A DNA stretch of 64,000 bases from Erpobdella octoculata (Eukaryota > Annelida > Clitellata > Hirudinida > Erpobdellidae), in contig OZ022245.1 in the NCBI GenBank assembly GCA_963978895.1, positions 5,827,192-5,891,191 on the forward strand, written 5' to 3'. A program made the position numbers and the translations under genes. Shown here piece after piece: positions 1 to 11,600 of the stretch. A model generated the notes under the pieces. The model saw only the letters and a program-made list of their open reading frames with translations, did not search any database and had not been told where the DNA came from. Position 1 is the first letter of the stretch. Every line of letters starts with the position of its first letter.

Positions 1-1327
1 CCTGGCCCGGCACAGCCCGTCTGAATTAGGCCCGGCCCATTTTTACAGGCCTAGAAGTTCTATATACTTTATGAAAAACTTCGGCCCGTCCCACCTTGAC
101 CTCAGGTTTGGCCCGGCCAAACTGAAGACCCTAAAATCACTAAAATATCTATATACTTGGTGAAAAACCTCGGCCCGTCCCACTTTGATTTAAGGTTTGG
201 CATGGCCCGTGTGAAGACTCTAAAACAACGGCTTGGCCCGGCCGATGATAAACTGGACTTAGCTACTTTTAACCGCCACAAAACTTAAAAATACTAATTT
301 TTACATTTGTAGCACTTACAGTTTGTGAGTAGCAGTTATTTTGAAATCAAATAACCCTTATTTCCACCCCACATTTGAGGTCCTGGAAACCAAATTTTCA
401 AAAAATGCTAAAACACGTATTTCATTATTTTTGGAGTAGAAACTAAATACTAATTTTTACTTCTGTAGCATTAACAGTTTTAGAGTAGCAGTTACTTTAA
501 AAACCAAATAACCCTATTTTCCACCCCACATTTGAAGTCCTGGAAACCAAATTTTCAAAAAATTGTGAAACCCGTATATCATTATTTTAAGAGTAGAAAC
601 TAAATATTAATTTTTACTTTTGTAGCATTAACAGTTTTTGAGTAGAAGCTACTTTAAAAACCAAATAACCCAATTTTCCAACCCACATTTGAGGTCCGGG
701 AAACCAAATTTGTAAAAAATGGTGAAACACGTATATCTTTATTTTTAGAAAAGAAACTAAATAATAATTGTTACATCTGTGGTATTTACTGTTTTTGAGT
801 AGCAGTTACTATAAAAGAAAATTAGCCCTATTTTCCACCCCACATTTGAAGTCCGGGAAACCAAATTTTCAAAAAATGCTTAAACACGTATTTCATTATT
901 TTTGAAGTAGAAACTAAATACTAATTTTTACTCCTGTAGCATTAACAGTTTTTGAGTAGAAGCTACTTTAAAAACCAAATAACCCAATTTTCCAACCCAC
1001 ATTTGAGGTCCGGGAAACCGAATTTTCAAAAAATGGTGAAACACGTATCTTTTTATTTTTCAAAAAGAATCTATATACCAAATTTCAAAATCTCCTCATT
1101 TTTGGTTTTCGAGATATACATTGTTTTAGAAAAAAGTTTGTTTTCCAGTTTTTTCCCCTCGGGAGCAGAATTTTTAAAAATCCTTTCTTAGCGGATGTTT
1201 ACGCTATAAAAGTAATATAAGTTCCAAATTTCACGTTCCTAGGATGAGGCGTTTGAGCTCGGCGTTGATTATCAGTCAGTCAGTCAGTCAGTCAGTCAGT
1301 CAGGACATGTTCTTTTATATATATAGA
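1..1327 (-). mobile_element. Helitron-like non-autonomous element, family 1 (5' part; 3' end outside window)
   Basis: Read on the minus strand it starts at 1327 as A|TCTATATATATAAAAG, followed by a GTCA/GACT microsatellite (1271-1303), about five 157-bp tandem units (290-1060) and a GGCCCG-rich 3' part (1-240). The same structure runs from 47826 to 49249 on the plus strand, where it ends in CTAG|T, so about 137 bases of this copy lie beyond base 1. A|TC at the 5' end and CTAG|T at the 3' end are Helitron hallmarks. No Rep/helicase coding is seen, so it would be non-autonomous. Family assignment is inferred from termini and the second copy. Confidence 0.75.
290..1060. repeat. 157-bp tandem repeat, about five units
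   Basis: The motif CCA(C/A)CCCACATTTGA recurs at 364, 521, 678, 835 and 992, exactly 157 bases apart each time. Units alternate between CCACCCC and CCAACCC versions. It lies inside the family-1 Helitron-like element. The inverted copy at 48.1-48.8 kb also has five units (spacing 157, 157, 157, 158). No coding potential is evident. Confidence 0.85.
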
Positions 1328-1500
1328 TGAATGTTTGTATTTATGTTAATGTCCTTTATGCATTGCTACACCATTCATCCGATCGTAATGAAATTTTCAC
1401 ACAACCTTGAGAGTCAATGAAAATCAAAACTAAAAAAAAATTTTTTGAAATCCGTCACAAAATGAGCGGAGCGGAGCGGGTGAGCGAGCGGGAACTATAT
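1328..1500 (+). mobile_element. Helitron-like family 2, 5' fragment
   Basis: The stretch with GTCCTTTATGCATTGCTAC followed by CATTCATCCGATCGTAATG matches (inverted) the 5' part of the element at 28664-28900 and a fragment near 8040-8180. It directly abuts the 5' end of the family-1 element. It runs into a TATG/TGTG microsatellite at about 1495-1585. Confidence 0.55.
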
Positions 1501-1585
1501 ATATATATGTATGTGCGTATGTATGTGTGTATGTATGTATGTGTATGTGCATGTATGTGTGTCTGTGTGTGTGTTTATGTATGTA

Positions 1586-1919
1586 CTAGCGGAGATACCC
1601 GGCGTTGCCCAGGTTTTTTGAGGTTTTTCTAATGTTTGTCTCTTTCTCTCCCGTTTCCTTTCCCACCTGCTTTCCCACTCCTGTTAGCTTTTCCGTTTTC
1701 GGTCGTTTTCCCACTGCCGGTCGCTTTCCCGCTCCCGGTCGCTTTCCCGCTCCCGGTCGTTTTCCCGTCCCGGTCGCTGCCCCGTTCCCGCTCACGTTTG
1801 CTCTCCCATTCCCGCTCACGCTTGCTTTTCTGTTCCCGCTCGCTGTCCGTTCCGGGTGCTTTCCCGTTTCTATAATAGACAAACTAACCCACAAACATTC
1901 ATATATATATATATATATA
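1586..1919 (-). mobile_element. Helitron-like family 2 copy (minus), GC-rich minisatellite body
   Basis: On the minus strand the 3' end is at 1586 with CTAG|T, preceded by a GGGCAACGCCGGG-type hairpin segment typical of Helitron 3' ends. The body is a degenerate 12-18 bp minisatellite of GGGAAAGCGACCG-like units, much richer in G and C than its surroundings. The 5' edge near 1919 (TATATA run) is approximate. Open frames across the unit array (VAFPLP- or NGKATG-type repeats) are artefacts. Confidence 0.6.
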
Positions 1920-2478
1920 GTCTTAGCAAATCTATTTTGCGTTTTATAGGCTAACAGAAGTTATGAAAGAATGTAAAAGAGAAAATGAGCGGGAACGGAA
2001 ACGGGAACGGGAGAGCTACCGTGACCGGGAATGGGAGAGCAAGCATGACCGGGAACGGGAGAGCAAGCGTGAGCGGGAACGGGAAAGCGACCGGAAACGG
2101 GAAAGCGACCGGGAACGGGAAAGCGACCGGGAACGGGAAAGCGACCGAGAACGGGAAAGCGACCGGGAACGGGAAAGCGACCGGGAACGGGAAAGCGACC
2201 GGGAACGCGGAAAGCGACCGGGAACGCGGAAAGCGACCGGGAACGCGGAAAGCGACTGGAATCGGGAGAGCAAGCTTGGAAGGAAACGCGAGCAAGAGAG
2301 AAAATCGATAACAGAACTTCTGAGCGGGAAAGCGACCGGGAGCTGGAAAACGACCGAGAGCGGAAATGCGACCGGGAACGCTACGAAAACGGGAAAGTGG
2401 AGAAGGGAACGGGAGCGAGAGAGACAAACATTAGAAAAACCTCTAAAAACCCCGGGCAACGCCGGGTAACCCCGCTAG
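1920..2478 (+). mobile_element. Helitron-like family 2 copy (plus), facing the previous one
   Basis: It contains AAATCTATTTTGCGTTTTAT, also found in the element at 8867-9344, then about 300 bases of GCGACCGGGAACGGGAAA-type units. It ends with hairpin CCCGG-GCAACG-CCGGG, a short spacer and CTAG at 2475-2478 followed by T. Together with the minus copy it makes a large imperfect inverted repeat. Confidence 0.65.
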
Positions 2479-2565
2479 TTTAATTATATTTTTTTTGAAG
2501 ATAAACCTTTATTATTTTAAATGGTTGTAAGGTTTTAAAAGGTTCAATGCCTCCATGCGCCGTCG

Positions 2566-2639
2566 GGCTCCATGGCTTAGTTGGTTAAAGCGCCTGCCTA
2601 GTAAGCAGGAGATCGTGGGTTCGAATCCCACTGTAGCCT
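2566..2639 (+). tRNA. tRNA-Thr (anticodon AGT)
   Basis: A 74-base cloverleaf. The anticodon stem CCTGC/GCAGG encloses CTAGTAA (anticodon AGT). The T stem GTGGG/CCCAC encloses TTCGAAT (B box), and the A box is TGGCTTAGTTGG. The acceptor stem GGCTCCA/TGTAGCC has one C-U mismatch at the fifth pair. A TTTT run follows near 2661. No intron. The mismatch leaves a small chance of a decayed copy. Confidence 0.9.
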
Positions 2640-3552
2640 CGCAGAATTTGGTTATCTCTGTTTTATTAAATTAGGTATAAATATTTTTCGCTATTATCAC
2701 ATGGATCGATGTTTCTAATTAATAGACTTTCTGCTTCAGTTAAAGACGCTAAATATTATAATAAGTTCAAAGGACTTTTCAGAAGTCTATCAGAAAGCTT
2801 GCCCTAGCAGCTAACAACAATATTAGATCTCGATTAAATAACCCTATTGACCTATTCCACTTTTTTACGATTGTTAAAGATTTTGAATATTTATCTTTAC
2901 AAAAATACCACGAGTTGAAAAAATATTGTTTGATTATAAAAAAATACAAATTATTATAAGCAAAGAAGAGCAGGCCTCACAGGTTGTGTGCATACATAAG
3001 AGTTAGTCAGTGAAAGCCTCTTTGCTTACAAATTCATCTTGTGGGAGTTAACAGCATCGACCTAGTTGGAAAAAGCGTTATAACTAATATACCACCACTA
3101 ATTTTAATTATTTTAATTTATACTATTTACTTATTTAGTTAGTTAATTATTAATTTTTATTTCTTCACCTTACCCTTATTTACTCACCTTTCTGTTTTTA
3201 CTCCTCCTCTTTCCCCATGTCTAAAAAAATATTAGATATAAGCAGTGGTGCTTTTCTGAGGGTTTGTGAGAACCCCCTGATGTGAATACTATGGTTTGTG
3301 CAAACCCCCTGTTAATCTGAAAAAATACTTTCAATTGATCTTATTGTCAGTTGTGTGGGCTAGTCACTATTAACAAAACTTTACTCTTGATTTTATCTCA
3401 TACTCCTGATTGCCCGAAAATTATGGACGCCGGAAAGTTGGAAAACATTTGTTTCCCGCCTCCTCTGCCCATGCTATCTCTTAATTGGTTGCCCATTGAA
3501 CACCTGGAACGCAGTTCCTTATGGAACAAGTTGGTTGGGGAACCATAACTCG
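2640..3552. other. Non-coding AT-rich spacer
   Basis: No convincing gene, RNA or complete repeat is visible. Open frames here are short and lack family resemblance. Confidence 0.5.
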
Positions 3553-3705
3553 CAGAGATGTTGCGTGTATTTATGGTACGAGTACGGGTACTTGAAAAAG
3601 TACGAGTATCAAGTACTACATCTCTGCTACTCAGTACTAAGTGGAAAACGAGTACGAGTACTTAAAAAATGTACTCGAGTACGAGTACCAAGTACTATAT
3701 CTCTG
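3553..3705. mobile_element. hAT-type MITE with 8-bp target-site duplication
   Basis: The ends CAGAGATG and (inverted) CAGAGATA form terminal inverted repeats. The interior repeats GAGTAC/GTACTC motifs. The flanks ATAACTCG (3545-3552) and ATAACTCT (3706-3713) match at 7 of 8 bases, the expected duplication length for hAT elements. No transposase. Confidence 0.75.
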
Positions 3706-3942
3706 ATAACTCTGCAGATGATACATTATTGCAGATGAACAAGGACTTGAAGGGAACTACATGTCACAGGGTGGTTTGTAAACTTATGAATCTCTGACAC
3801 CCCTGGGACCATATCACTTTTGTGCAACCAATGCACATAAACCCCTTTTAAATCTTGAAAAAAATCTTGATTTTACCCCAGAGCAATGTTTCGAAGACTA
3901 CTATGATCAGTGTAATTAAAATGCTGACATATAATTCGAAAG

Positions 3943-3948
3943 TTTATT
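3943..3948 (-). terminator. Poly(A) signal of cathepsin B copy 1
   Basis: AATAAA on the minus strand about 135 bases past the stop codon at 4083. An equivalent AATAAA lies at 16005-16010 after copy 3, in a downstream flank that the two copies share. Confidence 0.5.
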
Positions 3949-4082
3949 AAGAAAAAAAAAACAAACAAGTAGAAATAAAACAGTTGCTTGTAAAAAATAT
4001 TAATTGGAATAAAAAATGTCAATCACAACGTGATCAATCAATATGTAGACGGGTTCATCTAGTTAAACAGAGTTGGAAGAGT

Positions 4083-6810
4083 TTATGAGGAAATTTTTGG
4101 CACTCCTGCAACACCACTGGATTCAATGCCACACTCATCTGATCCTCTCAAAATTTTGAAGAAACCTGAATGAAAATAACAACAAACACAAAATTTAAAT
4201 CATACAACACACAGTGTATAATATCTATATCATAAATTCAAGAATGGATATAAGAATATATATAAATTATATTAAAATAAAAATAAACTATTAAAATAAA
4301 ATTACGTTGCAAGATAATCAGTACATCAAAATCAAATCGTTTCTTTTAAGATTGCTTACTTTGAAGCTGGATCAGCAGATTTTCAATTAAAAGAAACAAC
4401 AAAAATCATAGCATAAAACACAAATTTATAACAAACTGACCCTTATCTCCCCAGTCACTGTTCCATGAGTTTGCAACGAGCCAATAAGGAACGTTATTTT
4501 CAACTCCCCAGCCAAGAAGTTTCACTGCGTGACCACCAAGCTCACTTCCAGCCACATGTTTGTATACTCCTGCATATTTAATTAACTTGTATTATTATAT
4601 ACATAAACAAACTGAAGTTAAAGTAAGAAGAAATAAAATCATCAGCTTAGAAGGAATCAAGTGATTCGAACCAGACTTATAGTTGACGAAATCTGAATAA
4701 ACGGTGAAAGCCACTTCAACAGGCCCGTGATTCATTAATTCCTTCATGATCTGTTCGGGAGCTGATCCTACAGAGTATGAGCTCTGTCCTGAGTTGAGGT
4801 AAATAAAGATCTTGTTATTTTGAATTATTTCAATAAATTTATTATAAATATTTGTCAATATTAAATCAATTAAAATGAAACATAACCACTCATTAAACAC
4901 TACAATCATCTCAGTTTTTATTTTATGTTTCGATAAACTACTTTCATTATTACATTATGTCGAACAGCAGTTTGTACTGAAACGTGTGGTCTTAATCGAT
5001 TAAATTATATTTCATCGCTATATATACATTTAATATTATAAAATTAAAATACATAAATACCATATATTAAATTTCATCTAAAACATATATATATAACAAT
5101 AACCAAAATGCTTGTCCTCTTTATAGGAAAGTTTGTATCCACTTCTGCATTTTTTCACACATGGTGGTGTAGGGGTTTCTCCTGAACAGGGTGGCCTTGT
5201 CCCGTTGACGTGATGTTCACATGGGGCAATGGAGTAGGGCTCGCAACCCTGAATTATGATAGATATCGCCAGAATTATTTTAACGAAATTCACAACAATC
5301 TTAATAACCTCTAGAAAATAGTCCCTTTTATTGATATAAAAAATTCAAAATCATCCCAATATCATTTGTCTAAAAAACCTAATTTCACAGACAGTACCCA
5401 AAAAAAAACTATTCAAATACTACAGATAACTTATCAAAAATGACTGATTTGATAAAATATCAAAATATACAATTATCCTCTTTTGCGGCTGCAGCGCCAC
5501 CTAACAGCATTACACGAATTTCTAACAAACATATGTCGGAAATTATGTAAGAACCAACCTGATTGGTTCCATACTGACCACCAGTTACCAATCCCTGCTC
5601 TTTGTAGAAATCCCATGCAGCACTCGGAAAGCCTCCATTGCAGCTATCAATAAAAAAAAAGAGAATAAAATTTGATACCAATACTCTCTCAACCAATCAG
5701 TTTTTATTCAATAACCTAGCCACACTTGTAATATCAATAGATTGAACACAAATCAATAAAGAATAAATCACTTCTTTAACTAAAGTTGAAGACAGCAGCA
5801 AGTAAAAACTAATAAATTCAATTTTTCAATAAATGAAAACAATTATCAACAGCAGAACACACTTGTGGCTCAAATAAAGTCTGTCCATATATTAAAATAA
5901 AAGTTCAAAAACAGCATATCTTTTTCGGACATTTAACAATATCGACCAATGGAATAAATAGCTAACACCACAAATGTTTATCAAACAACCAGCCAACAGT
6001 AAACAAATAAGTCCACAAATAATCTTACCCAAATCCACAACTATCACAACAGGTAAGAAGATCTTGAGCTGAAATGTGAGCATTTACTTTTCCCTTCGAA
6101 GCGATACAGATTCTATCTGACATGGCTGCTACTGCTCCAAAAGCCTGGACGCACAATATGTGAAATGTAAATTGATTAAAATTGACAGTAAGTACGTAAA
6201 GTTTGAAGTTTTAGATGATTAAGATGGTAAATATAAAAAAATATTTTTAGTTGAACTCAACATCAAGAAATGTGTTAAAATTAACATATGAAGAAGTGGG
6301 GTGCAACCAAAAAAAACCATACAAAAACACAAACTGACCCAGCAAGAACCACATGAACCTTGATCTCTGACTTCCTTCAAAGTAGGGCAATCAGGCCATT
6401 GCTCTCTTGGGTCGAACGAATCGGGAAATTTTTCATTCTCCCCGATCGTATGATACCTGGTTGGAGGTTTTCTGTGTTCTTCTTTCAAAGCACCGCAAAG
6501 TCCTTTAACGTCTGACAGAGAACGTCCCATAAAGTTATCTCCAGCCTAATTAAGTTTTAAAAACGGAAAAGTCGTGGAAATTTTATAAGCTTTTAAAATA
6601 ATTTCTACACAAATATATTTAGAAATTGAGACGTTTAAAGATTAAACTTCTTAAATAAACACATAAAAATGTTCTTACTTTCCATGTATTGCCAGGTAAA
6701 TTGTTGATGTAGTCGATCATAGACTTTGAAAGGGGTTGAAGTGGCTGGATGGCAGCTATGGAGATGTTGATGAACAGTAACACTCCAATTACGATCTCAC
6801 GAGGACCCAT
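4083..6810 (-). CDS. ctsb: Cathepsin B-like cysteine protease, copy 1 (8 exons, 337 aa)
   Basis: Papain-family (C1A) lysosomal cysteine protease precursor. Coding exons on the minus strand: 6810-6679, 6545-6339, 6144-6029, 5643-5559, 5248-5104, 4788-4672, 4569-4441, 4165-4083. All have AG/GT borders and keep frame. Residues 1-20 are a hydrophobic signal peptide; the propeptide runs to about residue 85. The catalytic Cys112 lies in GSCGSCW, His281 in [11 protein letters not shown] and Asn301 in NSWNSDWG. The occluding loop [12 protein letters not shown] (190-201) with the His192-His193 pair is diagnostic of cathepsin B and gives carboxydipeptidase activity. Length is typical of the family. A 5' UTR intron separates the ATG from a non-coding exon ending at 7021. 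It is the first of three tandem paralogs. Confidence 0.95.
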
Positions 6811-7020
6811 CTTGCTGAAAATAAATAAAATTCATCCATGCTTGCTTTAGATGACTTTTATAAACATATATAACATATATCTGTTGCTTTAACAAACTAA
6901 CGTTTTATTTTAAATAAAAAATAAACTAATGAATGAACGAAAACGAAACCAATCAAAATTCAAATTTAAATTAAAAGCCAAAGATAGACTATTCGAAACA
7001 GCTGATAATACAACGCTTAC

Positions 7021-7080
7021 CTCACTTCAGAACTAATCGCCCGATTATGCTACTCTATAAACCAAGACTCTTTATACTTT
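7021..7080 (-). promoter_or_regulatory. Core promoter and non-coding exon 1 of cathepsin B copy 1
   Basis: TATAAA on the minus strand at 7076-7071, followed by a short exon ending in the donor GAG|GTAAGCG at 7021/7020. The block, including a TTTATAGAGTAGC stretch near the likely start site, is repeated almost unchanged before copies 2 (13928-13990) and 3 (19931-19995). The transcription start is inferred at about 7040. Confidence 0.65.
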
Positions 7081-7298
7081 ACAACAAAGATTGTGTCAAA
7101 TGATCCCAGAGCACCAAGTCATATGCTTCTGAAACAACCACAACATCGATGGTGGGTAAAATGCGGATTGCGAATTGATTTATTTTATTTTTTTATTATT
7201 ATAGTTTATTGCATAGATATATATCTATGGTTTATTGTCTTTTACACCAGTAATTAGCAAACTTATAATAAGCTGACTTTACCATCGAGTACGCTGCG

Positions 7299-7326
7299 AT
7301 TGGTTCGTCAACTCTCCACACGTGAC
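7299..7326. promoter_or_regulatory. CCAAT box plus CACGTGAC E-box upstream of copy 1
   Basis: ATTGG (inverted CCAAT) at 7299-7303 and CACGTGAC at 7319-7326, about 250 bases upstream of the TATA box. CACGTGAC is the core of the CLEAR motif bound by MiT/TFE factors that control lysosomal genes. The same pair occurs before copy 2. Function is inferred. Confidence 0.5.
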
Positions 7327-7794
7327 AAAGTCTGTTTGCAATTCACCAATCACTTTTTGCGCCAATAGTTACAGATAAAGTTTATTTGAAAAAAAGTTAA
7401 ACCAAATACATTTAATGTGAAATAGTTTACTGAATGGTGGTGAACACACAATTTGACCACATAATGGTGATCACATAATGTCAACAAAAATTTGTTATGC
7501 ATTTTCTCAACAGTAATAAAAACAAGAAGGGGCTTAACCACATTGCTAGTTTGTCATTTTACCGTTTATTCAATAAAAACATTGTCATGGAAATGCAATA
7601 TTTCTTTGCGGAAGGGCAGACAATTTTCTCATGAAACAGATAATTTTCCCTGGTTAAAATAATTATCGCGGAGAAAACAAGACCTAGACCTTTACCTGGG
7701 ACAGATCACGGTAACCACAACAGCTTTTCCCATAACCAAGAATTTTGAAGTGGGGGCCTGGAATTTTTTTTTGGGGGGGGGGGGGGGAACTGTA

Positions 7795-8180
7795 TAAATC
7801 TTTGTTCGCTTTGGTCGCTTTCCGTTCCCGGTCGCTTTCCCGTTCCCGCTCACGCTTGCTCTCCCGTTCCCGCTCATTTTCTCGTTTACATTCTTTCCTA
7901 ACTTCTTTTAGCTCTTCAAAACGTAAAATAGATTTGCTAAAAATGGCTAAAGTTGCTTGAAGCCTTCAAACGTTGTTACGTAAACTAAATTTGAATTTTA
8001 TTATGCAATTATCTTTGATGGTTGTACATAGCCACATTTGGCCTGGAAAGGTTTTTTGGCTCCCCTCTGCTCATTTTGTGTCCGATTTCATTTTTTTTAT
8101 TACAAAAACCTTCTCTCATTGCCTCTCAAGCTTGTGAAAATTGCATTACGATCTGATGAATGGTGTAGCAATGCAGTTTT
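7795..8180 (-). mobile_element. Helitron-like family 2 fragment (minus)
   Basis: CGTTCCCGGTCGCTTTCC-type units (7795-7880) and the CATTCATC/GATCGTAATG 5' block (8080-8180) match family 2 in inverted orientation. The middle shares TTTTAGCAAATC-like sequence with the copy ending at 2478. A run of 14 G (about 7774-7787) lies just outside. No intact CTAG end is found. Confidence 0.5.
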
Positions 8181-8225
8181 TTTGGTATCTTTAATAATTT
8201 ACTAATTATAGAAAAGAAAAACTGC
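8173..8225. repeat. Small hairpin repeat (GCAGTTTTTTTGG...AAAACTGC)
   Basis: Inverted ends GCAGTTTTT/AAAAACTGC with a TAATAATTTA-type loop. Two close relatives lie in the hAT element at 33631-33712 and 33893-33973. It is probably a tiny MITE. Confidence 0.5.
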
Positions 8226-8680
8226 AAACTGTAGAACAGCAACTCGTGGCCGGGCACAGCTATTATATTACATTGTCGAAAAAGGATGCAAAGATCCACA
8301 AGCTATAAAATCTATTTTATATTAAACACGGGATTCTCATAGTCCTTTTGAGCTTTCTGTTCAAAATTTGAACTGTTGAACTTGAAGACTTAATCCAATA
8401 AATCGTCATAACACAGTCGTTTAACTTTAAATTTAAGATATAACAAATTTATTGCATCAAAAACTTTCAAAAAATTTAACATTTTTTAAATATAGTATCT
8501 TAATACTAAGAAGTCCATGTTAAAGACACATAATAAACAAATATAAAAAATTGCATAGTATAAATTACTACACAAAAGATCAAAAGAATCTGTTGAATTT
8601 CAGCCAGAAAACTTCTATTCTATTATGTACACATTTCACAACTGATTTATCTGGTTGATGCGTGGCAAAGAGAGTTGAGT

Positions 8681-11600
8681 TTATAAGGAAATCTTTGGCA
8701 CTCCGGCGACACCATTGGATTCAATGCCACACTCATTTGATCCCCTCAAAATCTTGAAGAAACCTGCGAATGAAAATAACAATTAACACAAAATTTAAAT
8801 TATACAACTGTCACATTTAAGTCATATATTAAAGAGTGGATGATATTAATTACAGCATAATTAAAATCTCTATTATATACAAATGACTGTGTTTGTCTAT
8901 CTTCTATACAAATCCAAAGATCTGGACAAGATTTAACAAAATTTGGCATAGAGTTAGATCTTAAAAATTTTTATGACTAAAAAACTTCCCAAGCCAAAAG
9001 TGCCTATGTAAAACATTAAATGTTATTGCGTAACAATATTCAAATTTAGTTTACGTAACAAAGTTTGAAGGTTTCAAAGAACATTTAGCAATTCTATTTT
9101 ACGTTTTATGGACAAACAAATTATGAAGGAGAAGAAGAAATAAGAGGAGCGGGAGAATAAGCGGAAAACAAAGACAAGGTAGAGTGAGAAGCAGGAGAGC
9201 GAGCGGGAGAGCAAACGAGGACGGAAACGGGAGCGAGCTGGAGCGGGAGAGCAAACGGGGATGGAAGCGGGAACGAGAAAAAACGAAAGAAAAACGATAG
9301 AAAAACATTTTAGAACACCGGAGAACGCTGGGTAACGCCGCTAGTAGCATAAAAATACAAATCAACAACAAACTGACCCTTATCTCCCCAGTCACTGTTC
9401 CATGAGTTTGCAACGAGCCAATAAGGAACGTCATTTTCAACTCCCCAGCCAAGAAGTTTCACTGCGTGACCTCCGAGCTCTTTTCCAGCCACATGTTTGT
9501 ACACACCTGCATATTTAATTATGTTTGTATACACCTGCATATTTAATTAACTTATATTATTATATACATAAATTTATTACTTCTGAAATGTTTTACTGAA
9601 GTTAAAGTGAAAAGAAATAAAATCAACAGCTTAGAAGAATCAAGTGATTCGAACCAGACTTATAGTTGACAAAATCTGAATAAACAGTGAATGACACTTC
9701 AACGGGTCCGTGGTTCATTAATTCCTTCATGATCTGTTCGGGAGTTGAATCGATTGTGTAACTGTTTTGACCTGGGTTGAGATAAAGGTTTTGTTATCTA
9801 GAATTAATTAGATGAATTTATTATAACTATAAATATAATAATAAGTCAATTAAAATGAAACATAAATATACATTAAACACCACAATCTTTGCTAATTTAT
9901 TCAAACTTTTGATTACAAGCAGCCACAATTATTCTAATATGCCGATGTCGAACGACAGTATGTTTTAGATCTTATTGAACGTTTGACGTAGCGACGGATT
10001 TATTGCCATCGATTATCACAATTATCGTCACCATCACTATATGATCACAATCACATCACCATCACCACTATCGTCGTCGTAGTCGTCGTCATCGTCATCA
10101 TCATTATCGTCATCATAAATAAATAAATAAATAAATAAACACTTAGTTTTAAATTCTTTCTAAAACAAAGTAGTACCAAAATGCTTGTCCTCTTGATATG
10201 AAAGTTTGTATCCACTCCTGCATTCTTTTTTACAAGGTGGTGTTGGTCCTTCTCCGGAACAGGGTGGCCTTGTCCCGTTGACGTGATGTTCACACGGGGG
10301 AATGGAGTAGGGCTCGCAACCCTGAATCAAAATAAATATCATCAGAATTAATTCAACTAAATACAGAAATTATAATTATTAACTAAAAAATAGATTCTTT
10401 TAATTAGATTAACAAAAAGAAATCTTATTTTTCAGATTAAAAAAAAACAGTCAAATACAGCAGTTGATTTTGTAAGAACCAACCTCATTGGTTCCATACT
10501 GACCACCAGTAACCAATCCGTGTTTTTCGTAATAAACCCATGCAGCGACCGGATAGCCTCCATCGCAGCTATAAACGGAAAAAAATTGTAATTTTTTTTA
10601 TGAAGAAATGTAAATAATTAAACTCAAACAAAAAAAACTAAAAGAAAAAATGAGTTTTTAACACAATTTCACATACAATCGATTTAGAAATACGAATTGA
10701 ATCATGTATTGTCATCCAATATAATGCTATGCTGAAAATTTTAGCTTCCTAGCTAGTCAACAAGCTGGTTAATTTTTATTTGCAAGATTTGAGTACAGAG
10801 AAGGCCACACATACACACACAAACAGAGATTGCAACCTAAATAAAAGTTTGATAAAACACAAATACAGCAAAAAACAAAACACAATTTTGCTTGAATAAA
10901 ATTTGTCAATAAGTTAAAAATGGCATTTGCTATGGACATTTGACAATCTCAACCAATTAAATAAATAGCTAACACCAGAAACAACCAGTCAGTAACAAAT
11001 GAATTAGCTTACAAATAAGCTTACCCAAATCCACACTCAGAACAACAAGTAAGAAGATCTTCAGCTGAAATGTGAGCATTTACTTTTCCCTTCGAAGCGA
11101 TACAGATTCTGTCTGACATGGCTGCCACGGCTCCAAAAGCCTGGACACACAATATGTGAAATGAACATTGTTAGCAATTAACAGATTGATGGCTGGCACA
11201 TAAAATTTCATATAAATAGAAACTTATATTTGTATTTGAACTTAACATAAAAAATTTATCGAAATATACATACCAAGAAATGATGTGCAAATATACATAC
11301 CAATAAAAAAGGTACAGCCAAACAAAAAACATAAAAAAATACAAGTTTAACTGACCCAGCAAGAACCACATGAACCTTGGTCTCTGACTTCCTTCAAAGT
11401 AGGGCAATCGGGCCATTGCTCTCTCGGGTCGAATGAATCGGGAAATTGTTCGTTTTCTACGATCGTATGATACCTGGTTGGAGGTTTTCTGTGTTCTTTT
11501 TTCAAAGCACCGCAAAGTCCTTTAACGTCTGACAGATAACGCCCCATGAAGTTATCTCCAGCCTAATTAATTTTTGAAATGATAATTTAATAGAATTTAT

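Noticed and set aside
290..1060. Regularly spaced repeats considered as a CRISPR-like array
   Set aside because: The whole 157-bp unit is repeated, with no unique spacers, in a eukaryotic transposable element.
1963..2469. Arg/Glu- and Gly/Asn-rich open frames on both strands
   Set aside because: They follow the GC-rich minisatellite of the Helitron-like copies, change frame between units and have no splice context.
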